64,000 nt of DNA from PALSA-350 sp963834445 (GTDB taxonomy: Bacteria; Acidobacteriota; Terriglobia; Terriglobales; Acidobacteriaceae): contig CAWIBU010000008.1 in the NCBI GenBank assembly GCA_963834445.1, positions 248,001 to 312,000 on the forward strand. Reading direction: 5' to 3'. The translations under genes were made by a program, and so were the position numbers. The notes below the pieces were generated by a model that was not told where the DNA came from, searched no databases, and saw nothing but the letters and a program-made list of their open reading frames with translations. Of this stretch, positions 1-7,036 are shown one piece after another (within the stretch, counting starts at the first letter, position 1; each line of letters starts with the position of its first letter).

Positions 1-1
1 C

Positions 2-1387
2 AAAAACGGCACCGTCGTCAACGCCGATGGCCAGCGTCCGGCCGACGTCCTTTTTGCCGGCGAGACCATCCTTGAGGTCGCCCCCAACATCCCCACCTCC
101 GGACACACGGTGGTCGATGCCACCCATCTGCTGGTCATGCCCGGCGGCATCGACGTGCACACCCATTTGGATATGCCCTTCGGCGGCACCGTCTCCGCCG
201 ACGACTACCGCACCGGCACCATCGCCGCCGCCGTCGGCGGTACCACTACCGTGATCGACTTTGCCCTCCAGGCCAAGGGCCACACCATGGCCGAAGCGCT
301 CCAGACCTGGCTGGCCAAGAGCGACGGCAAGGCCTGCATCGACTACGGCCTGCACATGGCCATTACCGATCTCGGCCCGGGCGACGGCGCCCAGGGCCTG
401 GCTGAGATGGAAGCCATGGTGCAGCAAGGCATTGCCTCGTTCAAGCTCTTCATGGCCTACCCCAACGTGCTCATGATCGACGATGGGCTCATGTTCAAGG
501 TGATGCAAAAAGCCGGCGAGCTCAATGCCCTCTGTCTCGTCCACGCGGAAAACGGCAGCGTGATCGACATCGTCGTAGCCCGTATGCTGGCCGAGGGCAA
601 AACCGCGCCCCACTACCACGCGCTCAGCCGCTCCACCCAAGCCGAGGCCGAAGCAACCCACCGGGCGATCGCCATTGCAGAGATGGCCGGCGCCACCGTC
701 TACATCGTGCATCTCTCGAACGAAGATTCCCTGCGCGAGCTAAAACATGCCCAGCAACGAGGCTTGCGCGCGCTGGCAGAAACCTGTACCCAGTACCTGG
801 TGCTTTCGATCGAAGACCAGATGCCCGGCAAAAGCTGGGACGAGGCCAAGTACGTCTTCACCCCGCCGCTGCGCGAAAAGCGCAACCAGGCTCCGCTCTG
901 GAAGGCGCTCGCAGACGGCACCCTGGCCGTCGTCTCCACCGATCATTGCCCCTTTCGTTTCGCCGATCAGAAATCCCTCGGCCGGCATGACTTCAGCAAG
1001 ATTCCCAACGGCGGCCCCGGCATCGAGAACCGCCTGCAGATCCTTTGGCACTTCGGGGTGATGCTGGGTGGGCTCACTCCAGAGAAATTTGTGGAGCTGA
1101 ACGCGACCGCCCCGGCGCGCATCTTCGGCATGCCGCAAAAGGGAGTGCTCGCGCCCGGCAAAGACGCCGACATCCTGCTGTGGGATCCCAACACGCCCTA
1201 CACCATCTCCGCCGCCACCCAGCAAATGGCCACCGACTATTCCATGTTTGAGGGCTGGCAGGTTTCCGGCAATGCCCGCCACGTCTTTTCGCGCGGAGAC
1301 CTGGTGGTGAAAGACGGTACGTGGGTCGGGCAAACCGGCCGCGGCCGCTTCCTCAAGCGCAAAGCCAACGCCGGCGGATTTGCCTGA
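2..1387 (+). CDS. hydA: Dihydropyrimidinase (D-hydantoinase), 5' truncated by window edge
   Basis: This cyclic amidohydrolase opens dihydropyrimidine or hydantoin rings to N-carbamoyl amino acids in the cytoplasm. The frame is open from the first bases and matches a typical N-terminus, so only a few residues are missing; the ATG at 110 is internal. Family hallmarks seen are the metal-binding HTH in GGIDVHTHLD, the carboxylated-lysine motif FKLFMAYP, HAENG, and STDHCPF near the C-terminus. The stop overlaps the next start by one base (TGATG), implying translational coupling to the NCS1 permease. The pair fits uptake and opening of hydantoins or pyrimidines. The family is clear; the exact substrate (dihydrouracil, hydantoin or allantoin-like) cannot be decided from sequence. 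Confidence 0.93.
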   Translation, partial: KNGTVVNADGQRPADVLFAGETILEVAPNIPTSGHTVVDATHLLVMPGGIDVHTHLDMPFGGTVSADDYRTGTIAAAVGGTTTVIDFALQAKGHTMAEALQTWLAKSDGKACIDYGLHMAITDLGPGDGAQGLAEMEAMVQQGIASFKLFMAYPNVLMIDDGLMFKVMQKAGELNALCLVHAENGSVIDIVVARMLAEGKTAPHYHALSRSTQAEAEATHRAIAIAEMAGATVYIVHLSNEDSLRELKHAQQRGLRALAETCTQYLVLSIEDQMPGKSWDEAKYVFTPPLREKRNQAPLWKALADGTLAVVSTDHCPFRFADQKSLGRHDFSKIPNGGPGIENRLQILWHFGVMLGGLTPEKFVELNATAPARIFGMPQKGVLAPGKDADILLWDPNTPYTISAATQQMATDYSMFEGWQVSGNARHVFSRGDLVVKDGTWVGQTGRGRFLKRKANAGGFA

Positions 1388-2802
1388 TGCGCACGCCCAC
1401 GGCGCGTGCCGGCAACGATCCGCACCTATACAACGCTGACCTGGCGCCAACGACGGTCGCGAATCGCACCTGGGGCACTTACAACTACATTGCTCTCTGG
1501 TTCTCCATGTCGATGGAGGTCACCACCTACATGCTGGCCTCTTCGCTGATTGCCGGGGGCATGAACTGGAAGCAGGCTCTGTTCACCATCCTGCTGGGCA
1601 ATCTGATCGTGCTCGTGCCCATGTTGCTGAACGCGCACGCCGGCGCCAAGTATGGAATTCCCTTCCCCGTCTTTGTGCGCGCCAGCTTTGGCACGCTGGG
1701 CGCCAACATTCCTGCGATGTTGCGTGCCCTGGTTGCGTGCGGCTGGTTCGGTATTCAATCCTGGTTAGGGGGCCAGGCGATTGCTGCCATGATCGCGGTC
1801 TTATGGCCAAAAACGGAGCACATGCCGGTCGTCCTCTGGTCGAGCTTTCTCGGCTTCTGGCTGCTCAACATGTTGATTGTGTGGTGGGGTGTGGAGTCGA
1901 TCCGTTTTCTGCAAAGCTTCTCCGCGCCCTTCATGCTGGTGATGTCGCTGGCGCTCTTGTTCTGGATGCTGCACAAGGCAGGCGGCTTCGGGCCCATGTT
2001 ATCCGCGCCCAGCCACTTCCACTCGACCGGCAGCTTTCTTCATTTCTTTTTTCCGTCGTTGACGGCGATGGTGGGCTACTGGGCGACCTTGTCATTGAAC
2101 ATTCCCGACTTTACCCGCTACGCCAAATCGCAGGATTCGCAAATCGTCGGCCAGGCGATTGGCTTGCCGATTGCGATGACCTTGTATTCCTTCATTGGCA
2201 TTGCCTGTACCTCGGCATCGGAGACCATCTTTGGGGAACCGGTATGGTCGCCCATCACCCTGCTGGGCCGGTTCCATCAGCCCTTTGCGGCGGTGCTGGC
2301 CCTGGTCGCGTTGTTGGTAGCGACTCTGAATGTAAACATCGGTGCCAATGTTGTATCGCCGTCGAATGATTTCTCCAATCTGGCGCCGCGTCTCATCAGC
2401 TTCCGCACCGGCGGGCTCATTACCGGCTTTCTCGGCTTGGCCATGATGCCCTGGAAGCTGATGAGTACGTTTGGTAGTTACATTTTCGGCTGGCTGGTGG
2501 GCTACTCTGGACTGTTGGGCCCGGTAGCCGGCATCATGGTAGCCGACTACTTTCTCATCCGCGGCACGAAGCTCGATACGGTCTCGCTCTACCACCGGGG
2601 CGGACCCTATGAATACAGCAAAGGCTTCAATCCCCGAGCCATCGCCGCTTTGGTAACGGGAGTCTTTCTGGCCCTGATTGGCCTGGCCGTCCCCGCGGTG
2701 CGTTTCCTCTATGATTACGCCTGGTTCGTCGGCTTTTTCGTCTCCGCTGCCATGTACTACGCCCTCATGTTGAACTACAAACCAGCAGCGGCGAATGCGT
2801 GA
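1387..2802 (+). CDS. NCS1 family nucleobase:cation symporter
   Basis: This 471-residue inner-membrane permease belongs to the NCS1 family (cytosine, uracil, allantoin and hydantoin carriers). The N-terminal segment with NRTWGTYNYIALWFSMSME is the characteristic family opening, followed by about twelve hydrophobic segments. The ATG overlaps the dihydropyrimidinase stop codon by one base. Longer in-frame upstream readings from 1321 are rejected because they lie inside that gene. The partnership suggests import of the ring compound that dihydropyrimidinase opens, such as hydantoin or a pyrimidine. Substrate choice is inferred from the neighbour only. Confidence 0.9.
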   Translation: MRTPTARAGNDPHLYNADLAPTTVANRTWGTYNYIALWFSMSMEVTTYMLASSLIAGGMNWKQALFTILLGNLIVLVPMLLNAHAGAKYGIPFPVFVRASFGTLGANIPAMLRALVACGWFGIQSWLGGQAIAAMIAVLWPKTEHMPVVLWSSFLGFWLLNMLIVWWGVESIRFLQSFSAPFMLVMSLALLFWMLHKAGGFGPMLSAPSHFHSTGSFLHFFFPSLTAMVGYWATLSLNIPDFTRYAKSQDSQIVGQAIGLPIAMTLYSFIGIACTSASETIFGEPVWSPITLLGRFHQPFAAVLALVALLVATLNVNIGANVVSPSNDFSNLAPRLISFRTGGLITGFLGLAMMPWKLMSTFGSYIFGWLVGYSGLLGPVAGIMVADYFLIRGTKLDTVSLYHRGGPYEYSKGFNPRAIAALVTGVFLALIGLAVPAVRFLYDYAWFVGFFVSAAMYYALMLNYKPAAANA

Positions 2803-2803
2803 A

Positions 2804-2934
2804 GACAACAGCAGGTCCCTCCACTGCGCTGCGCTCCGGTCGGGATGACAAAGTTGTTTGGGGAAGGAGTAACTTGCCAAATAAATTTGTCATCCCGACC
2901 GGAGCGCAGCGCAGTGGAGGGACCTGCTGTTGTC
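2804..2934. repeat. Perfect 49-bp inverted repeat (family 1 core, head to head)
   Basis: Positions 2804-2852 and 2886-2934 are exact reverse complements separated by 33 bases. Each arm is one copy of the dispersed family-1 core, which includes the segment GGTCGGGATGACAAA. It begins directly after the permease stop, so it could fold into a very long hairpin in the transcript or a cruciform in DNA. Short ORFs in both strands here are repeat-derived and not considered genes. Confidence 0.9.
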
Positions 2935-2954
2935 TTTCCTTATCCCCCAAACTA

Positions 2955-3113
2955 CTTTGTCATCCCGACCGAAGCGTACCCGAATTCCTGTTTCGCTACG
3001 TCAGACAGATCCGCGTGTGCGGCTTTCATTAAGGAAAGCCGCATGAAGTTTGCCAGGGCCACGAACCTCGACAGGAATTCGGGGGAGCGTAGCGGAGGGA
3101 TCTGCGGTGCACC
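2955..3113. repeat. Family 1 core carrying an embedded double-stem hairpin (copy A, reverse orientation)
   Basis: The core runs from TTTGTCATCCCGACCG at about 2957 to GATCTGCGGTGC at about 3110 and is interrupted by a hairpin unit. The outer arms are CCCGAATTCCTGT at 2979-2991 and ACAGGAATTCGGG at 3071-3083. The inner arms are TGCGGCTTTC at 3018-3027 and GAAAGCCGCA at 3034-3043. It lies upstream of the gamma-glutamyltransferase gene. No gene is seen in 2803-3169. Confidence 0.85.
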
Positions 3114-3169
3114 CCGGCTGCATAATAAACCTCAAGGGTCAACCAGCACTCAACCGAACGAGGCCACAC

Positions 3170-4858
3170 ATGCTCAAACAAATCTTCGTCATCCTATTAG
3201 CAGCGCTCACCACCACCGCCGCCAACGCGCAAGACCGCTCCTACGGCCGCTCCATGGTGGTCACCCCCGACGGCATCGTGGCCACCACCTCCGTCCTCGC
3301 CTCCCAGGCCGGGGCAAGAATACTCGAGCAGGGCGGCTCCGCGATCGACGCCGGCATCGCCGCCAACGCCGTGCTGGGTGTAGTCGAGCCCATGATGAAC
3401 GGCATGGGCGGTGACCTCTTCGCCATCTACTGGGAAGCGAAAACCGGCAAACTCTACGGGCTCAACGCCAGCGGCTGGGCCCCGCAGAACCTCACCATCG
3501 ATCATCTCGAAGCCAAAGGCATCCATCAAATGCCCCAGAAGGGTATAGATTCTGTAACCGTGCCGGGAGCAGTGGACGGCTGGACCAAACTCCACCAACG
3601 TTTCGGCAAGCTCCCCTGGAGCAACCTCTTTCAGCCCGCCATCGGCTACGCCGCGCACGGCTTCGCCGTTCCAGAAATGGCGCACGGCTACTGGGAAGGG
3701 GCCGAGCCCGGTCTCAAGCACTATCCCGAGAGCCAACGAGTTTACTTACCGGGCGACAAAGCGCCCGCTCTCGGCCAGATCTTTCGCAATCCCGACTTGG
3801 CCGGAGCCCTGACCCTCGTCGCCAAAGAGGGCGAATCCGCTTATTACAAAGGAGCCATCGCCCAAGCTATCCTCAAGACCTCAACCGAGCTCGGCGGCGC
3901 CATGACCGCTGCGGATCTCAGTCAATACTCCGCGGAGTGGGTCGAGCCCATCTCCACTCAATACCGCGACTGGACGGTCTACGAGCTTCCCCCCAATGGG
4001 GATGGCATGGCCGCGCTTGAAATGCTCAACCTCATGGAGAATTTCAAGCCCTCGCCTGAAGGACCCAGCAGCACCGCCGAACTGCACACCAGGATCGAGT
4101 CGATGAAGTTAGCCTATGCCGACGTGACCGCCTACGATGGGGATCCCCGGTTCAGCAAAATCCCGGTAGCTCAGTTGCTATCGAAAGACTACGCCGCCAA
4201 ACGCGCCGCGCTCATCGACCCAGCGAAAGCAAACTGCGACGTGGCTCCCGGCGCACTGCCGAAGAGCGACACCACTTATCTCTCCGTGGTCGATCGTGAA
4301 GGCAACATCCTCTCCCTCATCCAAAGCAACTACGAGGCCTTCGGATCGGATGTAACCGTGCAGGGGATGGGCTTCGCCCTGCAGGATCGCGGAGGTCTTT
4401 TCACCCTCGATCGCAAATCGCCCGACGCGCTTGCCGGTCACAAGCGGCCTTTTCACACCATCATCCCGGCCTTCATGCAGCGCGGCGACCAGCACATCGG
4501 CTTCGGCATCATGGGCGGCATGAATCAGCCGTTGGCCCACGCGCAATTTGTCTCCAACATCGCCGACTACCACATGAACATTCAGGCCGCGATGGAAGAA
4601 GCGCGCTTCACGGTCAGCGCAAAACTAGGCTGCAACATCATCATCGAATCGCGGGTAGGGCCGCAATCCCTCGCGCAGCTGACAGCGATGGGCCACGTCC
4701 TCAACGTGACAAAAGAATATTCCCCGCACATGGGCCGTGGACAAGCCGTCCTCCACGACAGCACCAACCACATCAACTACGGAGCCTCCGAGCCCAGAGC
4801 CGACGGCGCCGCCATCCCCGAAACTCCGGTCTCTTCTCGGCTCGATGCAGTCCCGTAA
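3170..4858 (+). CDS. ggt: Gamma-glutamyltransferase, secreted
   Basis: This 562-residue N-terminal nucleophile hydrolase cleaves gamma-glutamyl bonds of glutathione and related compounds. It starts with a signal peptide (MLKQIFVILLAALTTTAANAQ), so it acts outside the cytoplasm. The autocleavage site and nucleophile are seen as DTTYLSVVD, with Thr at about residue 368, followed by the small-subunit region RPFHTIIPAF. The ATG at 3170 is chosen because it gives a clean signal peptide; the open frame up to 3050 runs through repeat DNA. The last codons and the TAA stop lie inside a family-2 palindrome, so the C-terminus ends in repeat-derived sequence. Confidence 0.93.
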   Translation: MLKQIFVILLAALTTTAANAQDRSYGRSMVVTPDGIVATTSVLASQAGARILEQGGSAIDAGIAANAVLGVVEPMMNGMGGDLFAIYWEAKTGKLYGLNASGWAPQNLTIDHLEAKGIHQMPQKGIDSVTVPGAVDGWTKLHQRFGKLPWSNLFQPAIGYAAHGFAVPEMAHGYWEGAEPGLKHYPESQRVYLPGDKAPALGQIFRNPDLAGALTLVAKEGESAYYKGAIAQAILKTSTELGGAMTAADLSQYSAEWVEPISTQYRDWTVYELPPNGDGMAALEMLNLMENFKPSPEGPSSTAELHTRIESMKLAYADVTAYDGDPRFSKIPVAQLLSKDYAAKRAALIDPAKANCDVAPGALPKSDTTYLSVVDREGNILSLIQSNYEAFGSDVTVQGMGFALQDRGGLFTLDRKSPDALAGHKRPFHTIIPAFMQRGDQHIGFGIMGGMNQPLAHAQFVSNIADYHMNIQAAMEEARFTVSAKLGCNIIIESRVGPQSLAQLTAMGHVLNVTKEYSPHMGRGQAVLHDSTNHINYGASEPRADGAAIPETPVSSRLDAVP

Positions 4859-4939
4859 GGGACGACTGAAACTAGCCCATGTATGAAATCCTGGGTCTAC
4901 CCAATCCAACCAACCCAGTCCCGTAAGGGACGATTGAAA
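4848..4939. repeat. Two direct copies of the GTCCC/GGGAC palindrome (family 2)
   Basis: CAGTCCCGTAAGGGACGACT occurs at 4848 and, with one base changed, at 4916. Each copy contains a five-pair stem, GTCCC/GGGAC, with a four-base loop. They sit between the convergent ggt and M13 peptidase genes, and the first one contains the ggt stop codon. They may act as a bidirectional transcription terminator or mRNA 3'-end structure; no T-tract is obvious. Confidence 0.75.
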
Positions 4940-4963
4940 ATTCCGCGCCACAAAGGCCCTCGA

Positions 4964-7018
4964 TCACCAGATACTGCACCGGTGAACCGGAGCCATCGGC
5001 TGCCCCGCCTTGCACGCAAACGCCCGCTGAAATTCCGGCAAATTAAACAGCACCCCATTGGCGCGGAACTCTTCCGGCGAGTGCCCATCGGTCTGCATCC
5101 GCAACCGAAGATCCGCCGGACGGTTGTTCTGGCACCAGTTCTGTCCATACGAAACGAAAAACTGCTGGTCCGAATTCAAGCCCCCATACTCCGCGCTACC
5201 CTTCTGCCGGCGATCAAGCCCTGTCTGCCGCGCGCGATCCACATACGCAAGAAACGCCAGCTTCAACCCGCCCAGATCGGCAATATTCTCCCCCAGCGTC
5301 AGCTTGCCGTTGACGTGCAAATCATCCACCCCGACGAACCCGTCATACTCCTTCACCAAGCAATCGGCGCGCTCCGTGAACTGTTTGGCGTCGGCTGGCG
5401 TCCACCAGTCCTCCAGGTTTCCCTTGCCGTCGAACTGCCGCCCTTCGTCATCGAAACCATGCGTCAATTCGTGCCCAATGATGCTGCCGATCGCCCCATA
5501 GTTCGCCGCATCATTCTGGCTGGTATCAAAAAACGGAGGCTGCAAGAATCCAGCCGGAAAATTAACGTCGTTCATCTGCGGGTTGTAGTAAGCATTAACC
5601 GTGGGCGGGCTCATGTCCCATTCCCCGCGATCGACCGGCTTGCCGATCTTCCCGAGCTCGCGCTTCTCTTCAAATCCATCCGCGCGCAGTGCGTTGCCCA
5701 GAGCATCCCCGCGGGTAATCACCAGCGAGGAGTAGTCTCGCCACTTGTCCGGGTAGCCAATCTTATTGGCCACCGCATGCAGCTTCTCTTCGGCGCGCGC
5801 CTTGGTGGCCGCGCTCATCCAGTCGAGCTGTTCGATATCCCGGCCCATCGCCGCTTCCACATCGCGCGTCAGCACCAGCATGCGCTGCTTGTCCTGGGCA
5901 GTGAATCGTTGCTCCACATACACCTGGCCCAGCGCATCGCCCAACGCGTTATCGGTGGAAGCCACGCAGCGCTTCCACCGCACCTTCTGTACCGGTTGGC
6001 CACCCAGTGTCTTGCCAAAAAAATCGAAGGCCTCGGCATCCATCGCCTGCGGCAAAGCCGTCGTGGGCAACTGGCGTATCACGGTCCAGCGCAAATAGGT
6101 CTTCCACTCCGCCAGAGAGGTGCTGGCCAGCAGTCGATTCAACCCCGCAAAATACGCGGGTTCCATTACGTTCAGCGATTCCACCGGGGGCACTCCGGCG
6201 GCAGGCAGAAAGGTGGCAAAGTGGAACGATGGCGTGCTGTCATCGAACTTCGCCAGGTTCATCTTGTGATACAGGTTCTCTGGATCGCGCCGCGCCACCG
6301 CGCTCAGCGAGAAGCCGGCCATCGCCGTCTCCAGCCGCAACACCGTCGCCGCATCGCTCGCCGCCTGTGCCTCCGCCTCACCCAACAGGACGAAGGTGCG
6401 CGCCACGTGCGCCTGGTACTGCTCGCGCAGCTTGCTCGTCTTGGCATCCGTGCGCTCGTAGTACCCCTTCTCCGGCAAACCTAAAGGCATTTGATCGACC
6501 GTGGCAATCTGTTGCGTCGCATCTTTGAAATCCTGATCGGACCCCAGGGCAAAAAAGGTATTCGCCCCATGGCCGTCGAAGTATGCGGCCAGCTCCGGAA
6601 AGTCATCCTTCGATCGCATGGCCGCGATGCGATCCAACAGCGGTTGCACCGGCGCCAGCCCGGCTTGGTTCACCGCGTCGACATTCATGCAGGCGGCATA
6701 GTAGTCGCCGATTTTCTGTTCGTTCGCTGAGCGTCCCGGGCCGCCCGCAGCGGCCTTCTCTAAAATTGCCTTGAGCACCAACTGGTTCTCATCGACAATC
6801 TCGTTCGGCCGCCCGTAGCGCGACGCGTCTGCGGGAATCGGGTTTTGTTTCCGCCACCCGCCGCAGGAGTACTGGTAAAAATTCACGCAGGGGTCAATGC
6901 TCCTATCCATCAAAGCAGGGTCGAGCGCCTTCAAGGTCTTTGCCGGCGGCGAAGCCTGCTGGGCAACCAGGGGAAGCGCAGCCAGCAGCATCCCCAACAA
7001 AATCGTTCGTACGTCCAT
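4964..7018 (-). CDS. M13 family (neprilysin/PepO-like) zinc metallopeptidase
   Basis: This 684-residue zinc endopeptidase probably degrades extracellular or periplasmic peptides. It has a signal peptide (MDVRTILLGMLLAALPLVAQQ), an N-terminal M13 domain and a C-terminal catalytic domain. The zinc site is HELTH at about residues 516-520, with the third ligand in ENIADLGG at about 577-581. The C-terminus CSIW matches the conserved C-x-x-W ending of the family, so the protein is complete. It is followed 18 bp upstream on the same strand by the acylase gene, so the two are probably one transcript. Confidence 0.95.
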   Translation of the reverse strand: MDVRTILLGMLLAALPLVAQQASPPAKTLKALDPALMDRSIDPCVNFYQYSCGGWRKQNPIPADASRYGRPNEIVDENQLVLKAILEKAAAGGPGRSANEQKIGDYYAACMNVDAVNQAGLAPVQPLLDRIAAMRSKDDFPELAAYFDGHGANTFFALGSDQDFKDATQQIATVDQMPLGLPEKGYYERTDAKTSKLREQYQAHVARTFVLLGEAEAQAASDAATVLRLETAMAGFSLSAVARRDPENLYHKMNLAKFDDSTPSFHFATFLPAAGVPPVESLNVMEPAYFAGLNRLLASTSLAEWKTYLRWTVIRQLPTTALPQAMDAEAFDFFGKTLGGQPVQKVRWKRCVASTDNALGDALGQVYVEQRFTAQDKQRMLVLTRDVEAAMGRDIEQLDWMSAATKARAEEKLHAVANKIGYPDKWRDYSSLVITRGDALGNALRADGFEEKRELGKIGKPVDRGEWDMSPPTVNAYYNPQMNDVNFPAGFLQPPFFDTSQNDAANYGAIGSIIGHELTHGFDDEGRQFDGKGNLEDWWTPADAKQFTERADCLVKEYDGFVGVDDLHVNGKLTLGENIADLGGLKLAFLAYVDRARQTGLDRRQKGSAEYGGLNSDQQFFVSYGQNWCQNNRPADLRLRMQTDGHSPEEFRANGVLFNLPEFQRAFACKAGQPMAPVHRCSIW

Positions 7019-7036
7019 GCATCCCCGCTCTTCCGA

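Noticed and set aside
2092..2880. 262-codon minus-strand ORF
   Set aside because: Antisense to the NCS1 permease and ending in repeat DNA; no recognisable domain.
2765..3032. Small ORFs translating to SSRPERSAVEGPAV-like peptides
   Set aside because: These are translations of the family 1 core and recur wherever it occurs on either strand; not independent genes.
4883..6484. 533-codon plus-strand ORF
   Set aside because: It is antisense to the M13 peptidase, whose zinc motif and C-terminal CSIW are unambiguous; the ORF is rich in Arg/Pro/His as expected for a GC-rich shadow.
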